Positions 51,478-61,063 are shown, counted from the first letter of the stretch. The stretch is 64,000 bases of DNA from CAKZNE01 sp002695025 (GCA_913043285.1 CAJWML010000005.1:1-64000); one strand, 5' to 3'. Numbers and translations are program-made. Notes: generated from the letters alone by a model not told the origin.

Positions 51478-52611
51478 TCAGGCTTTCTGACCAACTTCCT
51501 TTAGAATAGTGATTGCCGCATCCATTTCCTGCCTGGTATTATCCTTACCGAACGAAAAACGAAGAACGGGATAATCGGGGTTTCCCAGGGCATCAATAAC
51601 ATGAGAGGGTTTCTGACTTCCGGACGCACAGGCACTCCCTCCCGAAACCGCCAGGCCTTTCATATCCAGGTTAAAGAGAAATAGGCTATCGCTCTGCATC
51701 TCTGGAAAACCTGCGTTCAATACTGTATAAAGGCTTTTATCTGCTTCACCACTTAAGCCATTGAATACCACTGAGTGAAAATGCAGCTGTAGTTGTTCCT
51801 TAAGGTATTTCTTTAAGCCTAGTATATGTTCCGATTCAGCTGCCAGGTTTTCCAGCGAGTAGTGCAAAGCGGTTTGCATGGCGGCTATGTTGATGCCATT
51901 TTCCGTACCGGAACGCATCCCTCTCTCCTGCCCTCCTCCAAATAAAAGCGGATCGGATTTAATAGCATTATTCATGTACAGAAAGCCTATTCCTTTCGGG
52001 CCGTAGAACTTATGCGCTGAAGCAGCAATAAAATCCACCGGAAGTTCATCCAGATGTAGGTGAAAATGCCCTACGGTCTGAACGGTATCCGAATGAAAAT
52101 AGGCTCCATGACTTTTTACCAGTTGACCTACTTGCATAATATCCAGCAGGTTGCCCACCTCATTATTACCGTGCATCAGTGATACCAGGGTAGGTTGTCG
52201 CTCGTTTAGCAACTCCTCCAGGTGATCCAGGTCTACCACTCCTTTTTCATCAAGATGGACCAGTTCAAGTTTTACCCGATACTTTTTAGCCAGTGCCTCA
52301 GCGGTACGCAACACGGCCGAGTGCTCAATGGGAGATGTAATAATACGCTGTACCCCCAGGTCGCGAACAGCAATCAAAAGAGCCGTATTATCCGCCTCAG
52401 TACCGCCCGAAGTAAAAATGATCTCGTGAGGTGTGCAATGCAAGCTACGTGCAATTTGTCGTCTGGAATCCTCCAGCAAGGCCCTTGCCTTCCGACCGAA
52501 CTGGTGAATGGAGGAGGGGTTCCCGAACGGGTCGTCCAGGAGACTGATCATACGTTCTTTCACTTCCGCCCGTAAAGGAGTAGTGGCGGCATTATCAAGA
52601 TAAATGGGCAT
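51478..52611 (-). CDS. Cysteine desulfurase (NifS/IscS family)
   Basis: A 377-residue PLP enzyme that takes sulfur from cysteine for Fe-S clusters or tRNA thiolation. It has DNAATTPL (~5), FTSGGTEADN (~65), the PLP-binding Lys in SAHKFYGPKG (~197) and the catalytic Cys in GSACASGSQKPSH (~328). The short Cys loop suggests the group I IscS/NifS type. No iscU or suf genes adjoin it. It shares a direction with the class V gene next to it. Confidence 0.9.
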   Translation of the reverse strand: MPIYLDNAATTPLRAEVKERMISLLDDPFGNPSSIHQFGRKARALLEDSRRQIARSLHCTPHEIIFTSGGTEADNTALLIAVRDLGVQRIITSPIEHSAVLRTAEALAKKYRVKLELVHLDEKGVVDLDHLEELLNERQPTLVSLMHGNNEVGNLLDIMQVGQLVKSHGAYFHSDTVQTVGHFHLHLDELPVDFIAASAHKFYGPKGIGFLYMNNAIKSDPLLFGGGQERGMRSGTENGINIAAMQTALHYSLENLAAESEHILGLKKYLKEQLQLHFHSVVFNGLSGEADKSLYTVLNAGFPEMQSDSLFLFNLDMKGLAVSGGSACASGSQKPSHVIDALGNPDYPVLRFSFGKDNTRQEMDAAITILKEVGQKA

Positions 52612-52636
52612 ACTTTGGTATTAGATGAACAGGCTT

Positions 52637-54139
52637 TTACAGTCTGAACATTTTATCAATAAGATCCCGGTTTTCTTGTTTAAAGCTTTTGTGAAAAAAC
52701 TCGTTGCACTTGGGATCGTATTCATAATCGTTACCCAAGGAAGAATGGTTGGCCGCAATCTCCTCCACCGCGTCACATACCGTAACCACTTCTTCGTTGG
52801 TCATAGTTGGATGCAATGACAGGCGTATCCAGCCCGGCTTGCGGGAAAGGTCACCTGTATCGATCAAATCCGTGATTTGCTTACTATAATCCGGGTCTAC
52901 ATTTAAAAGGTAGTGTCCGTAGGTACCGGCACAGCTACAACCTCCACGCACCTGAATGCCATAACGGTCATTCAGCAATTTTACACATAGGTTATAATGG
53001 AGGTCATCAATATAGAATGAGATGGCTCCCAGCCGGGTTTGGATGTTATCCGCCAGGATATGCAGGCCCGGCACTTTCGCAAAACGTTCAAAAACGTAGG
53101 CCACGAGTTCTTCTTCCCGCTGATGGATCTTATCCACTTGCATTTCTTCCTTCAGGCGGATGGACATGGCAGCCTTTATGGTTTGCAGGAAACCAGGTGT
53201 ACCTCCGTCCTCACGAACTTCAATATTATCAAAATAGCGATGTCCACCCCAGGGGTTGGTCCAGCTAACTGTTCCCCCGCCTGGCTGATCCGGCACGGTA
53301 TTCTTATAGAGCTTAGAGCTGAAGATCAATATACCGGGCGTTCCGGGGCCACCCAGGAACTTATGCGGTGAAAAATACACCGCATCGAGATGGGCTCCTT
53401 TCTCTGCAGGGTGCATATCAATGGAAACGTAAGGAGCGCTGCAGGCAAAATCCACAAAGCATAGTCCATTGTGACGATGCATAATCTTCGCTATTTCATG
53501 GTATTCCGTTTCAATACCGGTAACATTGCTACAGCCGGTAACCGAGGCTATCTTCATCGGCCGGTCAGCATATTTCCGGTTAAGTTCTTCCAGGTGGTCC
53601 AGGTCCACTAAACCCCGGGTATCCGAATTGATCATTACCACCTCGGCCAGGGTTTCCAGCCAGGAAGTATGATTGGAGTGGTGCTCCATATGGGTGGTAA
53701 AGATCACCGGCTTTTCCGAAGGTTCAATATGTAACCGGCCGCGCACCTGCTCCGGAACTTTGAGTCCCAGTATACGCTGGAATTTCAATATGGCACCTGT
53801 CATACCTGTTCCTGTAGGGATCAGCACATCGTCTGAAGCAGCGTTCACGTGCTTCTTGATGATATTTCGGGCTTCTTCATAGGCGTGCGTCATAACCGTA
53901 CCGGTAAAAGAGGTTTCGGTATGCGTATTGGCCACATAAATGCCTACCTCTTTCAATAATTTCTCCTCAATGGGGCGGTACAGGCGTCCGGAAGCGATCC
54001 AGTCTGCATAAATGATCTTTTTACGGCCATAGGGGCCCTCAAAACTTTCATGTACCCCGACTATGTTTTCCCGGAAAGGCTCAAAATAACTTTCCAGTTC
54101 GGTTGCTAGTCTTGGTTGGGTTTGATCTAAAACTTCCAT
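52637..54139 (-). CDS. Class V aminotransferase-fold PLP enzyme
   Basis: A 500-residue enzyme of the cysteine desulfurase/selenocysteine lyase fold. It has IYADWIASGRLYRPIE (~45), GTGMTGAILK (~110), the Asp-bearing DFACSAPYVSIDMHP (~230) and the PLP-Lys in YFSPHKFLGGPGTPG (~255). A GGCSCAGTYGHYLL loop with two Cys (~410) resembles the sulfur-transfer loop. It is longer than SufS, so the substrate is uncertain: cysteine desulfurase, cysteine-sulfinate desulfinase or another lyase. It sits 25 bases before the IscS-like gene. Confidence 0.8.
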   Translation of the reverse strand: MEVLDQTQPRLATELESYFEPFRENIVGVHESFEGPYGRKKIIYADWIASGRLYRPIEEKLLKEVGIYVANTHTETSFTGTVMTHAYEEARNIIKKHVNAASDDVLIPTGTGMTGAILKFQRILGLKVPEQVRGRLHIEPSEKPVIFTTHMEHHSNHTSWLETLAEVVMINSDTRGLVDLDHLEELNRKYADRPMKIASVTGCSNVTGIETEYHEIAKIMHRHNGLCFVDFACSAPYVSIDMHPAEKGAHLDAVYFSPHKFLGGPGTPGILIFSSKLYKNTVPDQPGGGTVSWTNPWGGHRYFDNIEVREDGGTPGFLQTIKAAMSIRLKEEMQVDKIHQREEELVAYVFERFAKVPGLHILADNIQTRLGAISFYIDDLHYNLCVKLLNDRYGIQVRGGCSCAGTYGHYLLNVDPDYSKQITDLIDTGDLSRKPGWIRLSLHPTMTNEEVVTVCDAVEEIAANHSSLGNDYEYDPKCNEFFHKSFKQENRDLIDKMFRL

Positions 54140-54160
54140 ACTTCCGGATTTAATATTCAG

Positions 54161-55552
54161 CTATGCCAGGGCCAAAGCCTGCATCTCTTTCACAAATTGC
54201 TCACCCAGTTCGGTAGCCCTTTCCTGGGTATGGGCTTCGGTGTAAACCCTGATGATAGGCTCCGTATTGGATTTACGTAAATGTACCCACTCATCCGCAA
54301 AATCGATCTTTACACCATCAATAGTGCTTATATCTTGGGAGCTGTATTTTTCCTTTACCTGGTCCAGTAAGCCGTCCACATCCATACCTGCTTCCAGTTG
54401 GATCTTGTTCTTAGCCATGTAGTATTCAGGATAGGAAGTCCGCAACTCACTCATCTTCTTACCACTGGTAGCCAGGTGCGACAAGATGAGAGCTATGCCA
54501 ACCAGTGAATCGCGGCCATAATGCAAATCGGGGAGGATCACCCCACCGTTACCTTCGCCACCCAATACCGCGTTCTTTTCCTTCATAGTAGCCACAACAT
54601 TCACTTCTCCCACGGCACTGGCAAAATAATCATAACCTTTTGAACCCGCCAGATCACGCAGGGCCCGGCTGCTGGAAAGATTGCTTACCACCGGACCATT
54701 CAATTTACCCAACAGGTAATCTGCACAGGCTACCAGGGTATATTCTTCGCCAAACATTTCACCGTTTTCCGAAATAAGGGCCAGGCGGTCCACATCAGGG
54801 TCCACTACAATACCAAGGTCGCAATTCTCAGCTTTCACCTTGGACATTATGTCACCCAAATGCTCTTTCAGCGGTTCCGGATTATGAGGGAACTGACCAT
54901 TTGGCTCACAGTAGAGCAGTACTTGTTTTTCCACTCCCAGTTTATCAAGCAGGATCGGTATAGCCAATCCTCCGGTTGAATTGACCGCATCTACAGCCAC
55001 CTTAAGATCAGCCTTACGTATAGCATCAACATCCACATAAGGCAGGTCCAGTATAGCATCCACGTGTTTTTCAATCATGCCTTGCAGCGGGCTAACGGTA
55101 CCTAGTTCATGAACTTCCACAAAGTCGTATTCATCGGCTTCGGCAATGGCCAGAATCGCAGCTCCATCGTTACCACTTAAAAACTCTCCTTTAGCGTTGA
55201 GGAGCTTAAGAGCATTCCACTGCACCGGGTTATGAGAAGCAGTAAGGATAATGCCACCATCGGCCTTTTCAAATACCACCGCCATTTCTACGGTAGGCGT
55301 GGTGGACAAACCTAGGTCCAGAACATCAATACCCAAGCCTACCAGGGTATTCTGTACCAGCGCCTGTATCATAGCACCACTGGGCCGTGCGTCACGCCCC
55401 AAAACCACTTTAAGGCGTTTGTCTTTATTAGCACTTTGTAACCACTGTCCATAAGCGGCTGCAAACTTTACCGCGTCCAGGGGTGTAAGGTTATCACCGG
55501 TGTTTCCACCAATGGTTCCGCGAATACCGGAAATAGACTTTATGAGGGTCAT
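54161..55552 (-). CDS. glmM: Phosphoglucosamine mutase (GlmM-type)
   Basis: A 463-residue alpha-D-phosphohexomutase. The catalytic Ser is in ILTASHNPVQWNALK (~104), the metal loop is DPDVDRLAL (~247), the sugar-binding loop is GGEGNGGVI (~331), and the phosphate-binding motif is KSNTEPIIRVYTEA (~430). GlmM makes GlcN-1-P for UDP-GlcNAc, the precursor of peptidoglycan and of bacillithiol through BshA. Phosphomannomutase activity cannot be excluded. TATCTTTG (55585 to 55578) is the promoter box. Confidence 0.88.
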   Translation of the reverse strand: MTLIKSISGIRGTIGGNTGDNLTPLDAVKFAAAYGQWLQSANKDKRLKVVLGRDARPSGAMIQALVQNTLVGLGIDVLDLGLSTTPTVEMAVVFEKADGGIILTASHNPVQWNALKLLNAKGEFLSGNDGAAILAIAEADEYDFVEVHELGTVSPLQGMIEKHVDAILDLPYVDVDAIRKADLKVAVDAVNSTGGLAIPILLDKLGVEKQVLLYCEPNGQFPHNPEPLKEHLGDIMSKVKAENCDLGIVVDPDVDRLALISENGEMFGEEYTLVACADYLLGKLNGPVVSNLSSSRALRDLAGSKGYDYFASAVGEVNVVATMKEKNAVLGGEGNGGVILPDLHYGRDSLVGIALILSHLATSGKKMSELRTSYPEYYMAKNKIQLEAGMDVDGLLDQVKEKYSSQDISTIDGVKIDFADEWVHLRKSNTEPIIRVYTEAHTQERATELGEQFVKEMQALALA

Positions 55553-55577
55553 TCAGTTCGTTTTAAATTCAGGCCCA

Positions 55578-55585
55578 CAAAGATA
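55578..55585 (-). promoter_or_regulatory. -7 box of glmM
   Basis: A perfect TATCTTTG on the minus strand, ending 25 bases before the ATG. Confidence 0.55.
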
Positions 55586-55639
55586 ATAATCCCTGCGCCT
55601 TAGCGTTTCTCACTGCCAAAAGTTTCGATGTTGATTAAT

Positions 55640-55672
55640 TTGTGCATAACGGGAAAAGTGGCCCTACTTTTG
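55640..55672 (+). promoter_or_regulatory. Promoter of the large TPR gene
   Basis: TTG (55640-55642) and a perfect TACTTTTG (55665-55672) are separated by 22 bases, close to the -33/-7 spacing of the Bacteroidota sigma factor. The ATG at 55717 is 44 bases downstream. Confidence 0.55.
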
Positions 55673-55716
55673 CCATCCTATTTTGGATAATTTTAAATGT
55701 ACCAAAGCTCTAACAC

Positions 55717-57117
55717 ATGTTTGAAGAAGACGAGGAAGCTATAGATCTCACTCCTTTAGTGAACCGTTTTGAGCAGATGCTCCGGGAAAAAACAGAGTTG
55801 TTCTTTGACGTTCAGGAGTTTGAAGCCCTTTCCGATTATTACTATGACAGTGGTAAACTGAACAAGGCTATTAAAGTGGTGCAGTATGCCGAAAATCAAC
55901 ATCCTTATTGTGCCTCCTTCCTGGTAAAGAAAGCCCAGTATTTTACCGCTACTGATCAGTTGGACGAGGCGGAGAATGAACTGGAAAAGCTGGAATCCCT
56001 GAGCCCCGGAAGCCTGGAGCTTTTTATGGCCAGGGCTGCAGTACAAAGCAAACAAGGGCAGCACAAAAAGGCTATTCAATTTTTTAAGCAAGCATTGAAG
56101 TGCACTGATTTCCCTGAGGATGTATGGCCGCTGATAGCCATTGAATACCAGATGCTGGGTAATTATGAACTGTCCTGCAAATACCTCAAGCTTACCCTGG
56201 AAGAGAATCCGGAAGACGAAATTGCCATCTATAATATTGCCTTGTGTTACGACCTGCTGGAAAAAACCGGTGAAGGCATTACCTATTTCAACCGTTTTGT
56301 AAACCGTGAACCCTATTCTGAAATAGCCTGGTACCACCTGGCTATCCTATATGCCAAGAACAAGGAATTCGATAAGGCGATCAGGGCTGTGGATTATGCG
56401 TTGCTGATTGATGAGACTTTTATGGCAGCTTACTATGAAAAGGCACGTATGTTGGAACGCACCTTCCGCTACCAGGAAGCTGCTGACACTTACCAGGATA
56501 GTTTTGAATTTGACGGACCAACCGGCTTTTCGTACTATAAAATAGCACTGTGCTACCTGAAAATGCACAAGGCCCAAAAAGCCAAATCCTACCTTACCAA
56601 GGCGGTACATGAAGATCCGGATCTGGATGAGGCATTTTATGAATTGGCGCTGCTGTACGATGAAGACAACGAAAGCCAGGAAGCCATTTTCAATATTAAA
56701 AAGTCTATAGAGCTGGATCCAGACAACTGGGATTACCTTTTTACCAGTGCGGAGATCCACAAAAGGGCGGGCTTACTGAATGAAGCAGAGGTCATCTATC
56801 AAAAACTGATCGAGGAGGGTTATATGGACCCGGAAGTGTTTATTGATTATGCCGAATTGCTTTTTGATCTCTGCGAGTTTGAAGAAGGTATGGAGATTCT
56901 CTATAAAGGCGTGCAGTTAAACCCTGATTCAGCCGATATGCAGTACCGCCTTAGCGGATACCTGTACACCCTTCAGGAAAGTGATGAAGCCAATATTTAT
57001 TTTGAGAAAGCCCTTCATTTGGACCCGGACAGGCGACTGTTCTTTTTTGAGCTGTTCCCTAAATTGCGACAAAACCCGGCCATACGGCACATGCTCTCAA
57101 AATTCGGCAAGGCCTGA
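55717..57117 (+). CDS. Large cytoplasmic TPR protein
   Basis: A 466-residue protein made almost entirely of tetratricopeptide repeats, about eleven helix pairs of ~34 residues from residue ~25 on. The repeats include YDSGKLNKAIKVVQYAENQHPY and CYDLLEKTGEGITYFNRFVNREPYSE. There is no signal peptide, and the first 20 residues are acidic. TPR arrays mediate protein-protein contacts; the partner is unknown. DUF368, aroE and DUF349 genes follow in the same direction. Confidence 0.85.
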   Translation: MFEEDEEAIDLTPLVNRFEQMLREKTELFFDVQEFEALSDYYYDSGKLNKAIKVVQYAENQHPYCASFLVKKAQYFTATDQLDEAENELEKLESLSPGSLELFMARAAVQSKQGQHKKAIQFFKQALKCTDFPEDVWPLIAIEYQMLGNYELSCKYLKLTLEENPEDEIAIYNIALCYDLLEKTGEGITYFNRFVNREPYSEIAWYHLAILYAKNKEFDKAIRAVDYALLIDETFMAAYYEKARMLERTFRYQEAADTYQDSFEFDGPTGFSYYKIALCYLKMHKAQKAKSYLTKAVHEDPDLDEAFYELALLYDEDNESQEAIFNIKKSIELDPDNWDYLFTSAEIHKRAGLLNEAEVIYQKLIEEGYMDPEVFIDYAELLFDLCEFEEGMEILYKGVQLNPDSADMQYRLSGYLYTLQESDEANIYFEKALHLDPDRRLFFFELFPKLRQNPAIRHMLSKFGKA

Positions 57118-57162
57118 AAAGCAAATTTTGGTTTCCTTTGCGGGAAAATTAACCGCAGCTAA

Positions 57163-58113
57163 ATGTCACAGCTTTCTTTAGTATTCAAAGGTATGGCCAT
57201 GGGTATGGCCGAAGTAGTTCCCGGTGTATCAGGTGGCACCATTGCCTTTATTACCGGTATATACGAACGGCTCATCTTCGCTATTAAGTCCGTGGATGCC
57301 GAATTCCTGAAACTCATTTTCAGCGGAAAGATTAAGGCTGCCTGGGAAAAAATTGACGGTAATTTTCTTTTATTCCTACTAGGTGGAATGGCCCTGGGAG
57401 TTATCATTGGTGTATTTGCCATTACCTGGCTCCTGGAGCATCACCCACTCCTGATCTGGGGTTTCTTCTTTGGGTTGATCCTGGCTTCTGTATACGTGGT
57501 TGGCCGCGATATTGAAGGCTGGAACCTCGCTTCCGTACTAGCCCTTATCATTGGCACCGTACTGGTATATTATGTAACCATAGCCGTCCCCAGTACCGCC
57601 AATACTGCCCTCTGGTTTGTATTTGTATGTGGGGCAGTAGCCATTTCAGCCCTGATGCTACCCGGACTATCCGGCAGCTTTATTCTTTTATTGCTGGGGA
57701 TGTATACGTATATCATTCCGAAAGTAAAGGACATCCTCTCCGGTGACCTTTCGGGGCTTATAGTTATTGTAACCTTTGCGGCTGGCTGCCTTACCGGCCT
57801 GCTCAGTTTTTCCAGGGTTCTCACCTGGGCTTTCAAGCACTATAAAAATATAACCCTCGCTTTTCTGACCGGTCTCATGATCGGTTCTCTGAACAAAGTA
57901 TGGCCCTGGCAACAGGTACTCAGTGTTCGTACCAATTCACATGGTGAGGAATCCGTGGCTTTCACTAAAAGTGTACTTCCCTCCACCTTTGCCCAACTGG
58001 ATACCAATTTCTTCTACGGCACCGATCCACAAATAGCAGGTGTAATAATATGTATGGTTTTAGGACTGGCCCTGGTGCTGGCACTCTTTGCCCTGGGTAA
58101 AAAAACCTCCTGA
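57163..58113 (+). CDS. DUF368 membrane protein (PopT-like)
   Basis: A 316-residue membrane protein with about nine helices. It starts SLVFKGMAMGMAEVVPGVSGGTIAFITGIY and has a second similar half with SALMLPGLSGSFILLLLGMY (~165), the duplicated PGxSGG/PGLSGS motif of DUF368. DUF368 proteins have been identified as carriers that return undecaprenyl phosphate across the membrane for peptidoglycan and surface glycan synthesis. That role is family knowledge, not shown here. The next gene is aroE. Confidence 0.87.
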   Translation: MSQLSLVFKGMAMGMAEVVPGVSGGTIAFITGIYERLIFAIKSVDAEFLKLIFSGKIKAAWEKIDGNFLLFLLGGMALGVIIGVFAITWLLEHHPLLIWGFFFGLILASVYVVGRDIEGWNLASVLALIIGTVLVYYVTIAVPSTANTALWFVFVCGAVAISALMLPGLSGSFILLLLGMYTYIIPKVKDILSGDLSGLIVIVTFAAGCLTGLLSFSRVLTWAFKHYKNITLAFLTGLMIGSLNKVWPWQQVLSVRTNSHGEESVAFTKSVLPSTFAQLDTNFFYGTDPQIAGVIICMVLGLALVLALFALGKKTS

Positions 58114-58124
58114 TTGCTTTTCCA

Positions 58125-58132
58125 TATCTTTA
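58125..58132 (+). promoter_or_regulatory. -7-like box of aroE
   Basis: TATCTTTA, one mismatch from TAnnTTTG, ending 15 bases before ATG 58148 and inside the longer open frame. It supports the shorter start. Confidence 0.4.
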
Positions 58133-58147
58133 GAGAAAATCCTGTTC

Positions 58148-58873
58148 ATGGAATTCGGCCTCATTGGCAGATCGTTAAGGCACTCTTTTTCAAAGGATCA
58201 TTTTACCCGTAAATTCCGGGAAATGGGTCTGGGTCATACGTATTCCAACTTCGAGTTGGATACTATCCAGGCTTTTCCTGAACTGGTAAGACAACACCCT
58301 GGCTTAAAAGGGTTGAATGTAACCATTCCTTACAAGGAGCAGATTATTCCCTTTCTGGATTCCGTTTCAAAAGAAGCCTCGCAAATAGGAGCGGTAAATA
58401 CTATTCGTATCCAAAATGGAAAGTACCATGGCTATAATACCGATGTCTTCGGTTTTGAAAAAAGCCTGGCACCCCTACTGAGGCCACAACACCAAAAGGC
58501 TTTGATCCTAGGTACCGGAGGGGCTTCAAAAGCAGTGGCCTTTGTACTCCGAAAACTGGGTATCACCGCAACCCAGGTAAGCCGAAAACCTTCGGCAGAT
58601 CGGGTAAATTATGAAGAAGCAGGCCGCCTATTGGAGGATCATTTGCTAGTGATCAACTGTACCCCGCTCGGAACTTTTCCAGGTATCGAAGACCTTCCTC
58701 CCCTTGCCATGGATCGGGTGGGGAATGACCATGTATGTTACGATCTCATCTACAATCCACCCCGAACCAAATGGTTGCAAAAAGCAGCTCAGAAGGGCAG
58801 TAAAATCAAGAACGGACAAGAGATGCTGGAACTGCAAGCGGAAAAAGCGTGGGAAATATGGAATGAATTTTAA
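58148..58873 (+). CDS. aroE: Shikimate dehydrogenase
   Basis: A 241-residue NADP-dependent enzyme that reduces 3-dehydroshikimate to shikimate. It has LIGRSLRHSFSKDHF at the N-terminus, the catalytic Lys in NVTIPYKEQI (~63), GAVNTI (~86), YNTDVFGFE with the catalytic Asp (~99) and the Rossmann LGTGGASKAV (~121). The open frame reaches back to 58088 inside the DUF368 gene, but MEFGLIG matches the family start. The stop TAA is shared with the next gene's promoter box. Confidence 0.95.
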   Translation: MEFGLIGRSLRHSFSKDHFTRKFREMGLGHTYSNFELDTIQAFPELVRQHPGLKGLNVTIPYKEQIIPFLDSVSKEASQIGAVNTIRIQNGKYHGYNTDVFGFEKSLAPLLRPQHQKALILGTGGASKAVAFVLRKLGITATQVSRKPSADRVNYEEAGRLLEDHLLVINCTPLGTFPGIEDLPPLAMDRVGNDHVCYDLIYNPPRTKWLQKAAQKGSKIKNGQEMLELQAEKAWEIWNEF

Positions 58874-58878
58874 ATTTG
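58871..58878 (+). promoter_or_regulatory. -7 box overlapping the aroE stop codon
   Basis: A perfect TAAATTTG whose first three bases are the aroE stop TAA. It ends 19 bases before ATG 58898. Confidence 0.55.
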
Positions 58879-58897
58879 TAGTTCAAGCTCAGCTATC

Positions 58898-61063
58898 ATG
58901 ACAGATATACAAGACAACCTGCCTGAGGCAGATGGACGTGACGAAAACACCAGCGGTAGTTCACCTAAGGCTCCCAGAAAGCCTGAACAGGCGGAAGCAG
59001 ATCGCCAGGAAGAACAAGAAGAACTAAAAGAACCTGTGGCTCCGCCCACCCCTTCCGAAGCCCCGCTGGAAACAAAGGAGGAGGTTAACGAGGATCAGGC
59101 TTTGACTGAAACTAAAGCAACCGAGGGTGAACTTGCGTCTGAAACGGCTAATGAGCCAGCGGAAGCGGAAGCCGAAAAGCAGGAAGACATTTCTGAACTT
59201 TCAGATGAGGAACTGGAAGGCGATGATGATCATGAAGAAGTGCATTCCGATGAGGATGAACACGATGAGTTTGCGCATGAAGAGCTGGAACTGCCGGATT
59301 ATGCGGAGTATGAGCCTCAAAAGCTGTTAGCTGAAGCGGAAAAGCTCCTGAAAAATGAACCTATTCAACGGATTAAGGAGCATATGGACTCCATCCGGAA
59401 GAGCTTTTTAAAACAGCTTAATGAGGAGCGTAACGATAAATTGCAGGAATTCCTGGAGTCGGGCGGTGTGGAGATCGATTTTGAATTCATTCAGCCCCTG
59501 CGGAATACTTTCCGTTCCGTTTATTCGGAATACCGCTCCAGGCGAAAAAAATATTACAATGATCTACAGGAAAAGCTGGAGCACAACCTGAAGGTTAAAA
59601 AAGAACTGATCGAAAAGATCAGGGAGATCGTTACCAAGGACGAATCCATAGGTGACACCTTTAAGGAATTCAACGCTATCCAGCAGGAATGGCGGAATAC
59701 AGGACCGGTGCCACGTAATGAATCTTCGGATCTCTGGCGCACTTACCACCACCACGTTGAGAACTTTTACGAATACATCAAGATCAACAAGGAGCTACGC
59801 GACCTGGACTTTAAAAAGAACCATGAAAGAAAGGAAGCACTGATCAAAAAGGCCGAGGTTCTTACGGAACAGGAAGATGTACGGCAGGCTTTTGGGGAAT
59901 TGCAAAAGCTTCATAAACAGTGGAAAAACGTGGGTCCCGTAGAGCGGGAACATCGGGAACCGATGTGGGAACGTTTTAGTGAGATAACCAAAAAGATTCA
60001 CGACCGCAGGGAAGAGTTCTACGAGTCCCTGAAAGGAAAACGTGAAGAACTCATTGCCCAGAAAAAGGAGCTGGTGCAAAAACTACAGGACTACCCCTTT
60101 GATGCTATTGACAGCCATTCCGGCTGGCAAAAGGCTATTAAGGATATTGAAGCGATACGGCAGGAGTTCCGCAAAGTGGGCCGGATCAACCACCCTGAAA
60201 ACGATACAATATGGGATGAATTCCGGGAAGTCCTGCGCAATTTCAACCGCAAAAAGAACGGTTTTTACAAGGAACTGAAACGTGAGCATCACGAAAACCT
60301 GGATAAGAAACGTGCCCTGCTGGAGATTGCTGAAAATCTCAAGGAGAGTGAAGACTGGCACAACACCACTCAGGAACTGAAACGTATACAGGCCCAGTGG
60401 AAACGAATTGGTCACGTTCCGCGTTCCGAATCCGACAAGATCTGGAAACAGTTCCGGGCTGCCTGTAATCACTTTTTCAACCGACTGACCGAACATAATA
60501 AGGACCTGGATAAGGAGTTTGAGAAAAACCTGGAGGAAAAGCAGAAAATACTGGAGGAACTGAAAGCCTTCAAGCCAAGCGGATCCCAAAAGGAATCGGT
60601 CAACACCCTTAAGGAAATCATTAACCGCTGGAAAGATGTTGGCCGGGTGCCGCGTGGCAAGCAGCAGATAGATTCCGATTTCAATACCTTACTGGATTCT
60701 CAATTCCAGTCCATTGATTTGGATCGCAAGGAGTCCCAGCGCATTCGCTTTGAGAACAAGATGAATAATCTTGCCGATCAGGTTGGTGACCGCAGCCTGA
60801 TGCGTGAGAAAAGCCAACTGCGTAAAAAACGCGAGGAAGCCCAAAAGGAACTCAATCAGTTAGAGACCAATCTCAATTTCTTCAGTTCCAGCAACCCCAA
60901 TAGTCCTTTCATCAAAGAAGCGGAGGCTAAAGTGAAGCAGCAGCGCGACTTTATGAATTCACTGGATGATAAGATCAAAATGATCAGCGTGGAAATAAGG
61001 AAGATGCAGGAAGAGCCGGCTGAGGGAACGGAAGGTGAAAACGGGGAAACACCGGAAAACTAA
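58898..61063 (+). CDS. DUF349 coiled-coil protein with acidic N-terminus
   Basis: A 721-residue protein. Residues ~1-140 are strongly acidic and low in complexity (Glu, Asp, Ala, Pro). The rest is charged alpha-helix made of about five DUF349 repeats of ~70-75 residues, each with a W-containing NxxWRNTGPVPR-like segment (e.g. EWRNTGPVPRNESSDLW, KQWKNVGPVEREH, QWKRIGHVPRSESDKIW, RWKDVGRVPRGKQ). The C-terminus is a coiled coil. The function of DUF349 is unknown; in Bacteroidota it is common and long. It follows aroE after 24 bases. Confidence 0.82.
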   Translation: MTDIQDNLPEADGRDENTSGSSPKAPRKPEQAEADRQEEQEELKEPVAPPTPSEAPLETKEEVNEDQALTETKATEGELASETANEPAEAEAEKQEDISELSDEELEGDDDHEEVHSDEDEHDEFAHEELELPDYAEYEPQKLLAEAEKLLKNEPIQRIKEHMDSIRKSFLKQLNEERNDKLQEFLESGGVEIDFEFIQPLRNTFRSVYSEYRSRRKKYYNDLQEKLEHNLKVKKELIEKIREIVTKDESIGDTFKEFNAIQQEWRNTGPVPRNESSDLWRTYHHHVENFYEYIKINKELRDLDFKKNHERKEALIKKAEVLTEQEDVRQAFGELQKLHKQWKNVGPVEREHREPMWERFSEITKKIHDRREEFYESLKGKREELIAQKKELVQKLQDYPFDAIDSHSGWQKAIKDIEAIRQEFRKVGRINHPENDTIWDEFREVLRNFNRKKNGFYKELKREHHENLDKKRALLEIAENLKESEDWHNTTQELKRIQAQWKRIGHVPRSESDKIWKQFRAACNHFFNRLTEHNKDLDKEFEKNLEEKQKILEELKAFKPSGSQKESVNTLKEIINRWKDVGRVPRGKQQIDSDFNTLLDSQFQSIDLDRKESQRIRFENKMNNLADQVGDRSLMREKSQLRKKREEAQKELNQLETNLNFFSSSNPNSPFIKEAEAKVKQQRDFMNSLDDKIKMISVEIRKMQEEPAEGTEGENGETPEN

